Shown piece after piece: positions 16,873 through 25,506 of a stretch of DNA of 64,000 bases. Within the stretch, counting starts at the first letter, position 1, and each line of letters opens with the position of its first letter. This stretch comes from Streptomyces sp. NRRL WC-3618 (lineage in GTDB: Bacteria; Actinomycetota; Actinomycetes; Streptomycetales; Streptomycetaceae): NCBI RefSeq assembly GCF_001280005.1, contig NZ_LGDW01000270.1:5335-69334 (forward strand). Reading direction: 5' to 3'. The translations under genes were made by a program, and so were the position numbers. Under the pieces are notes generated by a model that searched no databases, had not been told where the DNA came from, and saw nothing but the letters and a program-made list of their open reading frames with translations.

Positions 16873-18020
16873 CGGTCACGGCCACGGGCGCGCTACGCGC
16901 CGAAGTCGTCAGCGACGAAGCCGCGTTCGTGGAACTCGCCCCGGCCTGGGGCCGGTTGTATCGGCGGTGCGGCGCGGCGACCCCGTTCCAGAGCCATGCG
17001 TGGCTGCACTCGTGGTGGCTGTCGTACGGCGTCGCGGGCCGGCTGCGGATCGTCGTGGTCCGCGATCCGGAGGGCGAACTCCTCGCCGCCGCCCCGCTGA
17101 TGCGCGTACACCGCCCGCTGCCCGCCCTGGTGCCGCTCGGCGGCGCGATCTCCGACTACGGTGACGTGCTCCTCGACGACGACACGGCCGACGAGGCCGC
17201 CGACGCCCTCGCCGAGGGGCTCTCCGAGGCCGCCCGCACCGCTCTGATCGACCTCCGCGAGGTCCGGCCGGGCGGCGCGGCTGAACGCGTGTACGAACGC
17301 TGGCGTGGGCCGCGCCGCCAGGTCAGGGACTCCGTGTGTCTGGAGCTGCCCGCCGTCTCGATGGACGGCCTGCTCTCCCGCCTCCCCGCCGCCAAGGCTC
17401 AGCGCGTCCGCGCCAAGCTGCGCAAGCTGACCGCGCTCGGCGTCGAACGACGCGCCGTCCGCCCCGACGAGGTCGACGCGGCCCTGGCGCGTCTGCTCGA
17501 ACTCCACCAACTCCAGTGGCAGGGACGGAAGGTGACGTCGGAACACCTCCAACCCCGGTTCCGCGAGCACCTCGCCCGTTCGGTGGGCCCGATGGTGCGC
17601 TCCGGGGACGCCGTGGTCACCGAGTTCCGCCTCGACGGCAGCGTGGTCGCCGTCGACCTGACACTGCTGTCGGGACGCCTCGCGGGCGGCTATCTGTACG
17701 GCGCCCACCCGGGCCTGCGCAAACGGAAGGCGGACGTCGCCGTGATGCTGCTCGACGCCTGCGCCCAGCACACGGGGACGGGCGGGCAACGGACGCTGAG
17801 CCTGCTGCGCGGTGACGAGCCGTACAAGCACCACTGGCGCCCCGAACCCGTCGTCAACCAGAGGCTGTTGCTGGCCCGGCCGCTGACGGCACCGCTGATG
17901 TCGGCGGTCGTGTGCGGTGTCGCCGCCCGCAGCCGAGGCAAGGAACTCCTGCGCCGGCTGCGCGAACGCGACGGAAACGACACCAGAAACGGAAGCGGCA
18001 GCGGTGGCGGCGGATCGTGA
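16869..18020 (+). CDS. BioF2-like GNAT acyltransferase
   Basis: A 383-residue protein; GTG 16869 overlaps the stop of the preceding gene. It has the BioF2-like/FemAB-like double GNAT fold: an N-terminal segment with PFQSHAWLHSWW, a central basic KAQRVRAKLRKL helix, and a C-terminal acetyl-CoA-type core with GGYLYGAHPGLRKRKADVAV and LSLLRGDEPYKHHW. Proteins of this family in exopolysaccharide loci are thought to acylate or aminoacylate sugar units. It ends the eight-gene coupled run. The substrate is unknown. Confidence 0.85.
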   Translation: MTVTATGALRAEVVSDEAAFVELAPAWGRLYRRCGAATPFQSHAWLHSWWLSYGVAGRLRIVVVRDPEGELLAAAPLMRVHRPLPALVPLGGAISDYGDVLLDDDTADEAADALAEGLSEAARTALIDLREVRPGGAAERVYERWRGPRRQVRDSVCLELPAVSMDGLLSRLPAAKAQRVRAKLRKLTALGVERRAVRPDEVDAALARLLELHQLQWQGRKVTSEHLQPRFREHLARSVGPMVRSGDAVVTEFRLDGSVVAVDLTLLSGRLAGGYLYGAHPGLRKRKADVAVMLLDACAQHTGTGGQRTLSLLRGDEPYKHHWRPEPVVNQRLLLARPLTAPLMSAVVCGVAARSRGKELLRRLRERDGNDTRNGSGSGGGGS

Positions 18021-18042
18021 ACGACCCGCCGCCACCGGGCGG

Positions 18043-19437
18043 TCACCAGTTGCGCGACCACCAGTCGAAGCGCAGGCACAGCTTCCCGCCCATCCAGTAC
18101 TCCACCCAGTCGCCCAGGTCCAGCGGCGAGCAGTTGGGCGGGGGCAGCGGCACCGGCGGGGTGACCGGGTCCGTGGGCTTCGGCGGCTCCGGGGTCGGGA
18201 CCGGTGTCGGAACCGGCGTCGGGACCGGCGTCGGCACGGTCGGCTCGGTGTCCTTACGGCCCGTCAGCAACTGGCGGTACACCTCGGACGCCTTCGGATT
18301 GCTGCCGCACTGCCACACACCGTGCGGACAGTAGTCGGTCAGCGTGTTGTACAGCGGCTTGTGCTCGTCCATCCACGCGAGCATGCGCCGCATGTACTCC
18401 GGATTGTCGCCGTTGCGAAAGAGCCCCCATTCCGGATAGGAAATGGGCTTTCCGTGCGCCTTGGCGAAATCCACATGCGCCTGGAGTCCGTAGGGCTCGC
18501 TCACCTGCTCGTCGAATGACAGTCCCTGGGGCTGGTCATAGGCGTCCATTCCGATGATGTCGACGGTGTCGTCCCCCGGATAGCACTGCGTCCACGGAAT
18601 GGCGTCCTTGCCCCGGGTCGGATTGAAATCGAACCGGAATTTCTGGCCCGGCACCGCCCGCATGGTGGTGACGATCCTGTTCCAGTACCTCTTCCAGGCC
18701 TCCGGGTCCGGCCCGCAGCGATGGGTGTACGTGATGCCGTTCATCTCCCAGCCGAGCACGATCACCGTGTCGGGGAGCTTCAGCTCGACCAGCCGCTCGG
18801 CCAGGGCGCGGAAGTGGTGATCGTAGAGACCGGCCGCGCCGCGCCGCAGCTCTACCTGGACCTGACGGTCGGAGAGGCCCTCCTCGTTGCGCTCCGCCAT
18901 GGGCACGTTGAGGACGAACAGCCGGTCCTCCTGGGCACGCCGCCAGTCCGCCCACACGTCGAGGAACCCGGGCGACCCCTCGATGTTGTTCCACCGGTCA
19001 CCCGGCAGGTAGGTGTGCCCGACCGTCAGGTCGGCGTCGCCCAGCCAGCGGCTGAGCTCGGCGATCCTGGCCGTCCCCCGGGCGCCGTCGTAGTCGACGT
19101 ACGCGCCGAAGGCCGGGAGCCGGGGAGCCTCCGGGAGCCGGGGAGCCTCCGGGAGCTCCGGGGGCTGCGGTGGTTCCGGTGGCTCCGGCTTGGGGAGTTC
19201 GGGAGTCACCGGGGGCTCGGGAGCCACCGGGGGCTCGGGGGTCACGGGCGCGACCGGCGCCACGACCCCGGTGGGCGCTGTCGGCTGGGTGACCGTGTCC
19301 GGTACGGGGACGGGAGGATCGGCCACCCCCGCGCCCGCGGCGTGTCCCGGCCCCGCCGCCAGGACCGCCGACGCGGCGACCGTCGCCGCCAGGAACGCCA
19401 GCCGTCCGGTGCGGGCCCGTCGCTTGTGTGGGGCCAT
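18043..19437 (-). CDS. Secreted GH26-like glycoside hydrolase with Pro-rich linkers
   Basis: A 464-residue exported protein. The start is ATG 19437, which has GGAAGGAG upstream; a longer frame adds ten residues without a ribosome site. The order is signal peptide (to about residue 34), a Pro/Glu-rich linker (to about 105), a TIM-barrel domain, a P-T-P-V repeat linker and a short tail with Cys and many Trp. Predicted catalytic residues are the acid/base Glu in VLGWEMNG and the nucleophile Glu in SYPEWGLF, the spacing and context of GH26 beta-mannanases. It converges with the polysaccharide operon and may trim or release its product; that link is inferred. Confidence 0.82.
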   Translation of the reverse strand: MAPHKRRARTGRLAFLAATVAASAVLAAGPGHAAGAGVADPPVPVPDTVTQPTAPTGVVAPVAPVTPEPPVAPEPPVTPELPKPEPPEPPQPPELPEAPRLPEAPRLPAFGAYVDYDGARGTARIAELSRWLGDADLTVGHTYLPGDRWNNIEGSPGFLDVWADWRRAQEDRLFVLNVPMAERNEEGLSDRQVQVELRRGAAGLYDHHFRALAERLVELKLPDTVIVLGWEMNGITYTHRCGPDPEAWKRYWNRIVTTMRAVPGQKFRFDFNPTRGKDAIPWTQCYPGDDTVDIIGMDAYDQPQGLSFDEQVSEPYGLQAHVDFAKAHGKPISYPEWGLFRNGDNPEYMRRMLAWMDEHKPLYNTLTDYCPHGVWQCGSNPKASEVYRQLLTGRKDTEPTVPTPVPTPVPTPVPTPEPPKPTDPVTPPVPLPPPNCSPLDLGDWVEYWMGGKLCLRFDWWSRNW

Positions 19438-19518
19438 GCCTGCTCCTTCCTCCACGCGCGTACTCACTGTTCTCGTCGTTCTCTTCGTTCTCGTCGTTCT
19501 CGTCCTGCTTTTCCGCCT

Positions 19519-19540
19519 ACTGACACTCAGTCATATGAGT
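19519..19540. promoter_or_regulatory. Overlapping palindromes between divergent surface genes
   Basis: ACTGA-CAC-TCAGT (19519-19531) overlaps ACTCA-N6-TGAGT (19525-19540). They lie in the 186-bp gap between the GH26-like gene (minus) and the ATP-grasp gene (plus), an apt place for a shared operator. A pyrimidine-rich run of TTCTCGTCG units lies next to it. Confidence 0.45.
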
Positions 19541-19623
19541 ATGAATGCCGCCACCGCACCTAGGACTTTCGAGTGTTCCGCTCGCCCGCACGAGTGAACC
19601 GACCCGAAGGAAACCCGAATAAA

Positions 19624-20976
19624 ATGTCCGCGTCACTGCTCGACACCCGCGTCCCCGCCGTCCTCGTGCGGACGGACCGAAATCCCTTTCACCACGGAAC
19701 TCTGGGCGCCGTACGCTCCCTCGGCCGGGCGGGCGTCGACGTCCACCTGATCGCCGACGTCGGCGGAAGTCCCGTACGCAGATCCCGATTCGTACGCCAA
19801 CTGCATCCGCCGCCCCCGCCCGGCGCCGCCCCCGCCGACATCGCCCGCGCACTGCTGCGGGTGGCCGCCCAGATCGAGCGGCCGGCCGTACTGATCGCGC
19901 TCGACGACGCGAGCGCCGTCGCCGTGGCCCGCGCCCGGACCGAACTGGCGCCCGCCTATCTGCTGCCGCAGCAGCCCGGCGAGCTCGCCGAACGGGTCGC
20001 CGACAAGGCCGAACTGGCCGCCATGTGCGCGACCGCGGGCATCCCGCACCCGCTGACACTGATCCCCGACAGCTCGGCCGAGGCAGCCGCCGCGGCCTGG
20101 CGGCTGGGCCTGCCGACGGTGGCGAAATGGAGCCGGCCCTGGCTGCTCCCGGCCGGCAGCGACCTGCGCAGCACGAGCGTCGTACGTTCGGCGCGGCAGG
20201 CCAGAGAGCTGTTCCTGCGTACCGGGGAGGCGGGCAGCCGACTGCTGCTCCAGGAGTTCCTGCCGCCGGGACCCGACCTCGACTGGTTCTGCCACGGATA
20301 CGCCGACCGCACCGGGACCGTGCGCGGCGGCGGCCCCGGCCGCAAACTCCACGCCTGGCCGCGCGGCGCCGGACTCACTGCGGTGGGCCACTGGACACCG
20401 AACGCGCCGGTGCAGGCGCTCGCCGAACTCCTCATCGCCGAACTCGGCTACCGGGGCATCTTCGACCTCGACTTCCGCCGCTGCGCCACCACTGGCGCCT
20501 ACCACCTGCTCGACTTCAACCCGCGCCCCGGCGCCCAGTTCCGGCTCTTCAGCGACACGGCCGGGCTCGACGTCGTACGCGCCCAGCACCTCGACCTGAC
20601 CCACCGTCCGATGCCCGAGGGGGCGCCCCGGCCCGGGCGGGCGTTCGTCGTCGAGAACTACGCGCCGCTCAGCGCGCTGCGCCCGGCGCCGGCCGGCCGC
20701 GAACTGGCCTGGCACGCCCCCGACGACCGCGCGCCCGGCTGGGCGATGTGGCCCCTGTGGGCCCGGCACGCCACCCGCCGCCTACCGACCGGGCTGCGCC
20801 GCCTGTGCGAACGGACCGAACGAACCGAACAGACCGATCTGCAAGAACTACATGAATTGCATGAACGGGATGAGCGGTACGAAACGCCTGCACGCGTGGT
20901 ACGGCAGGCGACGAGTCCCCTCCCGACCGAGATCGACAGCTCCCTGACCGACGACGAGAAAGCGAACAGTTACTGA
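19624..20976 (+). CDS. ATP-grasp ligase
   Basis: A 450-residue protein beginning at ATG 19624 after AAGGAAA. The N-terminal part is Rossmann-like (AVLVRTDRN, a GTLGAVRSLGRAG turn). The ATP-grasp core follows: VADKAELA, LGLPTVAKWSRP with the ATP-binding Lys, RLLLQEFLP, and the metal site LDFNPRPGAQFRLF. The last 60 residues are a Glu/Arg-rich low-complexity tail. It probably joins a carboxylate to an amine or sugar at the expense of ATP. TGATG overlap with the flavoprotein gene shows that they work together. Confidence 0.82.
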   Translation: MSASLLDTRVPAVLVRTDRNPFHHGTLGAVRSLGRAGVDVHLIADVGGSPVRRSRFVRQLHPPPPPGAAPADIARALLRVAAQIERPAVLIALDDASAVAVARARTELAPAYLLPQQPGELAERVADKAELAAMCATAGIPHPLTLIPDSSAEAAAAAWRLGLPTVAKWSRPWLLPAGSDLRSTSVVRSARQARELFLRTGEAGSRLLLQEFLPPGPDLDWFCHGYADRTGTVRGGGPGRKLHAWPRGAGLTAVGHWTPNAPVQALAELLIAELGYRGIFDLDFRRCATTGAYHLLDFNPRPGAQFRLFSDTAGLDVVRAQHLDLTHRPMPEGAPRPGRAFVVENYAPLSALRPAPAGRELAWHAPDDRAPGWAMWPLWARHATRRLPTGLRRLCERTERTEQTDLQELHELHERDERYETPARVVRQATSPLPTEIDSSLTDDEKANSY

Positions 20977-22244
20977 TGTACGACCTGCTGGTGGTGGGCG
21001 CGGGCCCCTACGGCCTGTCCATCGCCTCCCACGCCGCCGGCGCCGGCCTGCGCCTGCGCGTCCTCGGCCGGCCCATGGCCTCCTGGCGCGATCACATGCC
21101 CCGGGGCATGTACCTCAAGTCGGAGCCCTGGGCGTCGAACCTGTCCGACCCCGACTCCCGCTGGCGCCTGGACACGTACTGCGCCGGCCAGGGCGTCGAG
21201 GCACGGCACGGGCAACCGATCCCGCTGGAGATGTTCGCCTCGTACGGCCAGTGGTTCGCCCGCAACGCCGTGCCCGAGGTCGACGAACGGACGGTGATCC
21301 GGGTGACGCCCGTCGCCGGGGGCTTCGAGGCGGTGACGGAGGACGGCGAGACGGTACGCGCCCGGACCGTCGCCCTGGCGATCGGCGTGCTGCCCTTCGT
21401 CGAGATCCCCGGCGCGCTGCGCGGCCTCGGCCCCGACCTGGTCTCGCACAGCAGCCACCACAGCGACCTCGACCGCTTCCGCGGCCGGGACATCACGGTG
21501 ATCGGCGGCGGCCAGGCGGCCCTGGAAACGGCCGCCCTCCTCGCCGAACAGGGCAGCCGGGTACGGGTGTTGGCCCGCGCGGAGCAACTGAACTGGAACG
21601 ACGTGCCGCCGCCGTGGGAGCGCCCCTGGTGGCGCTCGGCCCGCGCCCCGCACAGCGGCCTGGGCTGCGGTTGGCGCAACTGGTTCTACTCGGAACGCCC
21701 CGGTCTCTTCCACCGCCTCCCGGAACCGACCCGCGCCCGGATCGCCGCCACGGCCCTGGGCCCGGCGGGCGCCTGGTGGGTACGCGACCGCGTCGAACCG
21801 GCGGTTGAGGTGCTCGTCGGCCAGGAGGTCGCGGAGGCAAGGGAGTTGACGGGCGCCAGCGGCGTACGGCTCGACACGGTCACCCGGTCCGGCGAACGGC
21901 GCTCCCTGGAGACCGAACACGTCATCGCGGCCACGGGGTTCAGGGCGACGTGCGACCGGCTGAGCCTGCTGGACCCCCAACTCGGCGGCAGCCTGGACGC
22001 GTTGGGGGACGGCTCACCGGCGGTCGGGCGCCACTTCGAGTCCTCGCACCCCGGCCTTTTCCTGGCCGGCCTGGTGACGGCGTCCGGCTTCGGCCCGGCG
22101 ATGCGCTTCGTGCACGGCGCGACATTCACGGCGGAGACGCTCGTACGAGGGGTACGGCGCCGACTGCGGGCGGGGGTCCCGGCGGGCGACGCGGTGGTGC
22201 CGGGGCCGAGGCGGCGGCGCGAGGGGGTGCGCTCCGCTGGATAG
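20976..22244 (+). CDS. Two-dinucleotide-binding flavoprotein, N-hydroxylase/lysine-monooxygenase-like
   Basis: A 422-residue protein with an N-terminal FAD site (VVGAGPYG), a central NADPH site (VIGGGQAALETAALL) and a C-terminal HVIAATGF motif, the triad seen in class B N-hydroxylating monooxygenases. Conserved P-x-x-W aromatic motifs follow the second Rossmann turn. It would hydroxylate an amine or act as a reductase. It is coupled to the ATP-grasp ligase by a one-base overlap, so a hydroxylated or ligated amino group, possibly on the polymer, is a reasonable but unproved product. The C-terminus is Arg-rich. Confidence 0.82.
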   Translation: MYDLLVVGAGPYGLSIASHAAGAGLRLRVLGRPMASWRDHMPRGMYLKSEPWASNLSDPDSRWRLDTYCAGQGVEARHGQPIPLEMFASYGQWFARNAVPEVDERTVIRVTPVAGGFEAVTEDGETVRARTVALAIGVLPFVEIPGALRGLGPDLVSHSSHHSDLDRFRGRDITVIGGGQAALETAALLAEQGSRVRVLARAEQLNWNDVPPPWERPWWRSARAPHSGLGCGWRNWFYSERPGLFHRLPEPTRARIAATALGPAGAWWVRDRVEPAVEVLVGQEVAEARELTGASGVRLDTVTRSGERRSLETEHVIAATGFRATCDRLSLLDPQLGGSLDALGDGSPAVGRHFESSHPGLFLAGLVTASGFGPAMRFVHGATFTAETLVRGVRRRLRAGVPAGDAVVPGPRRRREGVRSAG

Positions 22245-22284
22245 GCGGTGCGGTCGGTGCGGGTGCGGTCGGTGCGGGTCCGGT

Positions 22285-22315
22285 GGGGGCTGGTCGCGCA
22301 GTTCCCCGCGCCCCT
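22285..22315 (+). repeat. GC-rich intergenic repeat, copy 1
   Basis: The 31-bp core starts GGGGGCTGGTCGCGCAG and continues TTCCCCGCGCCCCT. Three related copies lie at 26057-26087, 38718-38748 and, inverted and diverged, 44448-44502. All are intergenic and next to hairpins. I know this sequence type as widespread in Streptomyces genomes. Confidence 0.85.
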
Positions 22316-22320
22316 GAGGA

Positions 22321-22355
22321 ACGAGCTGCGCGCCCCTTGCGGGCGCGCAGCTCGT
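22321..22355 (+). terminator. Perfect 15-bp hairpin after the flavoprotein gene
   Basis: 22321-22335 pairs perfectly with 22341-22355 around a 5-nt loop. It lies 77 bp past the flavoprotein stop, directly after repeat copy 1, and ends the ATP-grasp/flavoprotein operon. Confidence 0.8.
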
Positions 22356-22544
22356 TCGGCGTGCGCTATCCGTTCCTGCCGGTGGGCGGCAGGTGGGGCG
22401 GCTTCGTCGGAGGCTTCGTCGGCGGGGTGTCGCCGTAGCCGCCAGGGGTGTCCGACTCGGGAAGAGGTGAGAAAAAGCCGGCCTTGGCACCGAAAGGCTC
22501 TCCAAGACCGGCCCAGACACCGCCGTACGGCAGGTGCGACGACG

Positions 22545-22772
22545 TCAGTCGTTGATGCAGGTGTTGCCGATCGCCGGGTTCAGCAGCCCGATGACGCTGA
22601 TCGAGTTGCCGCACACGTTGATCGGAACGTGGATGGGAATCTGGATCACGTTGCCGGAGAGCACACCCGGGGAGTTGGCGGCGAAGCCCTCGGCCTCGGC
22701 GTCGGCGAAGGCCGGGACGGCCAGTCCGAGCGCCATGATCGCGCCGGCGATGACAGCAACGCTCTTCTTCAT
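22545..22772 (-). CDS. chpD: Short chaplin, ChpD-like
   Basis: A 75-residue chaplin. ATG 22772 follows GAAGGGAAAC and opens the signal peptide MKKSVAVIAG (cleavage near AFAD, residue 23). The domain carries NSPGVLSGNVIQIP and cysteines in VCGNS and NTCIND, and the protein ends there. The DAEAEG start of the mature part and the position beside the rodlin genes match my memory of S. coelicolor ChpD. No long, sortase-anchored chaplin accompanies it in this window. Confidence 0.83.
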   Translation of the reverse strand: MKKSVAVIAGAIMALGLAVPAFADAEAEGFAANSPGVLSGNVIQIPIHVPINVCGNSISVIGLLNPAIGNTCIND

Positions 22773-23078
22773 GAAGTTTCCCTTCTCTGCGGTCATGCCC
22801 TGTGTCGGCCAGAGGCCGAGCGAGCACAGCATGAACGGCTCGCACCATGACCGGCAGTTCTAAAACGAGGGATAGACAGCCGAAGAAACTACGGAACGTG
22901 GTCCCCCAGGTAATTCACTCGAACGCCCCGGATCGACAGGAAACACGATCCACACGAAAGGCTGAACGAAATCTGGGCACGATAAAAACTCGGACAACCC
23001 CCGCACCGTGTGCGGAGGCTGCCCGAGCTGCTTTATGGGCGACCGGAGGGCTGTCGACGACCGGTCAGCCGACGGCGG
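22773..23078. other. Gap between chpD and rdlA
   Basis: 306 bp containing the chpD promoter region and the rdlA terminator (22989-23027). It is unusually AT-rich for this genome around 22850-22990. No open frame of note. Confidence 0.5.
22989..23027 (-). terminator. Rho-independent terminator of rdlA
   Basis: A long inverted repeat (arms of about 17 nt with two mismatches, 3-nt loop) is followed on the minus strand by TTTTTATC. It lies 52 bp beyond the rdlA stop and insulates chpD. Confidence 0.88.
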
Positions 23079-23492
23079 TCAGCTGTTGCCGATGCCGTTC
23101 CCCGACAGGACCGGGATGTCCTCGACGATGTGCGACAGGGGCTCGTCACCCTTGGCCTGCGTCGAGTTCTCGGCGCACTGCTGGTTCTGCGGAGCGGACA
23201 GAACGTTGATGTCCTGGACGGCGACCGGGACGAGAACGCCCACGAGGGAGCCCACGTTGCCCTTGACGGGCAGACCGACACAGAGCTTGTTCAGGGTGCC
23301 CTGCGCGAGGCTCATCTGAGGGCTCATGTCGCCCTTGGTCATGGAGTTGCCGAACTTCGAGACCGCCCCGTTCCCGCTGACGGACGTGGTGCCGCCGTCG
23401 TCCGCTGTGGCAAGCGCCTGGGGGGCGGCCGCCGCCGAGACTCCGACGACAGATGCGGCTACCGCCGCCGCGGCCATTGCCTTCTTCAGCAT
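23079..23492 (-). CDS. rdlA: Rodlin RdlA-like
   Basis: A 137-residue secreted rodlin. Start ATG 23492 ([10 protein letters not shown]) follows AAAGGAAAG; the upstream in-frame codons lack a ribosome site. The signal peptide ends near ALAT at about residue 30. The mature part holds the family motifs [41 protein letters not shown] and [14 protein letters not shown], with two cysteines. Rodlins align chaplin fibrils into paired rodlets on aerial hyphae and spores. It is transcribed divergently from rdlB. Confidence 0.9.
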   Translation of the reverse strand: MLKKAMAAAAVAASVVGVSAAAAPQALATADDGGTTSVSGNGAVSKFGNSMTKGDMSPQMSLAQGTLNKLCVGLPVKGNVGSLVGVLVPVAVQDINVLSAPQNQQCAENSTQAKGDEPLSHIVEDIPVLSGNGIGNS

Positions 23493-23743
23493 TTCGCTTT
23501 CCTTTCCTGGCAGAGACACACGTTCCTGCTTCCGCATCAACCGGATGGGCGGCGATTGGTTGCGAAGCTTCACCCGATTGGCCCGTTCCCGACCCGAAAA
23601 TTCATGGAACCGCGCATCGCCCGCATCCGACCGAACAGCCTTCCATGTGAGCCATCGGAGTGAACCGGAGCAACCACCCGTCCCGAAGGGCAGTTGATCA
23701 GAGCGGCTCCGGTGGACGGGGTTTCTTCCGAAGGGATTTGCAA
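23493..23743. promoter_or_regulatory. Divergent rodlin promoter region
   Basis: 251 bp between the two rodlin genes. A shared developmental control is expected because both products act in the same layer; in S. coelicolor rodlin genes depend on the BldN sigma factor. I saw no promoter match I would defend. Confidence 0.45.
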
Positions 23744-24154
23744 GTGATCAAGAAGGTTATGGCTGCTGCGGCGCTCGCCGCTTCCGTCGTCGGTGCCACC
23801 GCTGCGGTCGCCACCCCGGCGATGGCGATTGCGAACGACGGTGGCACGACGTCCACCAGCGGCAACGGCGCCATCCAGAAGTTCGGCAACTCGGCCACGT
23901 ACGGGAACATGAGCCCCCAGATGGCGCTCATCCAGGGCTCCCTCAACAAGCCCTGCATCGGCCTGCCCGCCAAGGTCAACGCCGGTTCCCTCATCGGTTT
24001 CGTCCCGATCGCCGTCCAGGACATCAACGTTCTGTCGGCCCCGCAGAACCAGCAGTGTGTCGAGAACTCGACGCAGGCCAAGGGCGACGAGCCCCTGTCG
24101 CACATCCTCGACGACATCCCGGTCCTGTCCGGCAACGGCGTGGGCAACAACTGA
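23744..24154 (+). CDS. rdlB: Rodlin RdlB-like
   Basis: A 136-residue rodlin starting at GTG 23744 ([10 protein letters not shown]) after GAAGGGA. The signal peptide ends near AMAI. The mature part closely matches its neighbours: [65 protein letters not shown]. It is divergent from rdlA. Codon use and sequence show a recent common origin with the third rodlin at 25507. Confidence 0.9.
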   Translation: MIKKVMAAAALAASVVGATAAVATPAMAIANDGGTTSTSGNGAIQKFGNSATYGNMSPQMALIQGSLNKPCIGLPAKVNAGSLIGFVPIAVQDINVLSAPQNQQCVENSTQAKGDEPLSHILDDIPVLSGNGVGNN

Positions 24155-24221
24155 TCACCGCCACCAGCACCACCGGCGCCAACTGAGCCGGGCGTACATC
24201 CGGGCTCACTTCGAGCCTTCG

Positions 24222-24255
24222 CCAGCGGGCCGTCGACTTCTCGGCGGCCCGCTGG
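24222..24255 (+). terminator. Hairpin between rdlB and the LCP gene
   Basis: 11-bp perfect arms, 24222-24232 with 24245-24255. It lies 68 bp after rdlB and just before the LCP gene, so it ends the rdlB transcript. Confidence 0.72.
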
Positions 24256-24270
24256 CCTACGTTGCGTCAG

Positions 24271-25341
24271 GTGACGACGAGACACCCTTTGTTCCGGTTT
24301 TCCCGTCTTTCCCGCCTGTGCGGTGTCGCGTTGCTGTGTGCAGCGACCGCGATCGGCTGTGGCGCGCCACAGCAGCCGCCCCTGAGACCCGCGGGTGGCG
24401 CCGCCCCCGCCAAGGGAACCGACATCCTGCTGCTGGGCACGGACAGCCGCGCCACCATCACCGAGCAGGAACGCCGCGAGTTCCACGCCGGCGGCGTCGC
24501 CTGCAACTGCGCCGACGTGATGATGCTCGTGCACGTGTCCGCCAAGCGCGACCGCGTCAGCGTGATCAGCCTGCCGCGCGACTCCTTCGCCACGATCCCG
24601 GCGTACAAACCCAAAGCATCGGCGAAACAGCGCCCCGCGCATCCCGCGAAGCTCAACGGCGCGTACGCGGAGGGCGGTGCGACGCTCCTGGAGCGGACGG
24701 TGGAGGCGGCGACCGGGGTGAGTGTCGAGCAGTACCTACAGCTCGACTTCCGGCGGTTCATCGACGCCGTCAACCAGGTCGGCGGGGTCGAGGTGTGCAC
24801 GAAACGGCGGCTCAAGGACTCCAAGACCAAGCTGAACCTGGCGCCGGGACAGCATCTGTTGGGGGGCGGGCAGTCCTTGCAGTACGTCCGCTCGCGGCAT
24901 GTCGACCTGAGTGCCGACCTCGGGCGGATCCAGCGGCAGCAGCGGTTCCTGGTCTCGGCGCTGGAGCAGCTGACCGCCCGCAAGGTGCTCACCGACCCGG
25001 TGGCCATGGGCCGGGTGGCCCGGACGCTGCTCGGTCCGGCCAAGGTCCAGCAGGGCTTCGGGAAGGACGGCGTGAAGGCACTGGTCTCGCTCGCGTCGGC
25101 ACTGAGCAAGCTACCGGCCACGCGGACGGAGTTCGCCACCGTGCCGACCGCCGGGTTCAACCCGCCGAAGACGGGCATCGGTTCGACTCTGCGCTGGGAC
25201 GCCGCGAAGGCCAAGACGATGTTCACCAAGGTGCGCGAGGACCGGCCGCTGATCGCGGCGGGTACGGATCCCAAGCCCGCCGATCCGCCGGTGTTCGGCA
25301 AGGACGTGCCGGTGCGCGGGAACCGGCTGGCGTGTCCCTGA
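24271..25341 (+). CDS. LytR-CpsA-Psr (LCP) family protein
   Basis: A 356-residue membrane-anchored phosphotransferase family member. A basic N-terminus and hydrophobic segment end in AIGCG, which could be a weak lipobox. The LCP core follows with ILLLGTDSR, ADVMMLVHV, VISLPRDS, an inserted LNGAY and QYVRSRH (conserved Asp/Arg residues that bind polyprenyl diphosphate). LCP proteins attach polymers from undecaprenyl carriers to peptidoglycan. A role in fixing the nearby polysaccharide to the wall is plausible. GTG 24271 is preferred; TTG 24262 is an alternative, and neither has a clear ribosome site. Confidence 0.86.
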   Translation: MTTRHPLFRFSRLSRLCGVALLCAATAIGCGAPQQPPLRPAGGAAPAKGTDILLLGTDSRATITEQERREFHAGGVACNCADVMMLVHVSAKRDRVSVISLPRDSFATIPAYKPKASAKQRPAHPAKLNGAYAEGGATLLERTVEAATGVSVEQYLQLDFRRFIDAVNQVGGVEVCTKRRLKDSKTKLNLAPGQHLLGGGQSLQYVRSRHVDLSADLGRIQRQQRFLVSALEQLTARKVLTDPVAMGRVARTLLGPAKVQQGFGKDGVKALVSLASALSKLPATRTEFATVPTAGFNPPKTGIGSTLRWDAAKAKTMFTKVREDRPLIAAGTDPKPADPPVFGKDVPVRGNRLACP

Positions 25342-25506
25342 GCAGGGCGGCTGGGCGGGAGGCAAACGACCCGTTTTACCCCATACGACCGCTCATACAC
25401 TTCTCCCGCTGGGCCAAACGGGGCAATCACCGCAACCCTGGCGAGGGTTGAACCGTTGACGATCACGCAGCTCCTCACCGGAGTCCGCTTTTCGAAGGGA
25501 ATGAAC

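Noticed and set aside
19460..19512. TTCTCGTCG-type tandem repeat as a possible CRISPR or coding repeat
   Set aside because: Units are too short and irregular, with no spacers or cas genes. It is a pyrimidine-rich tract in a promoter region.
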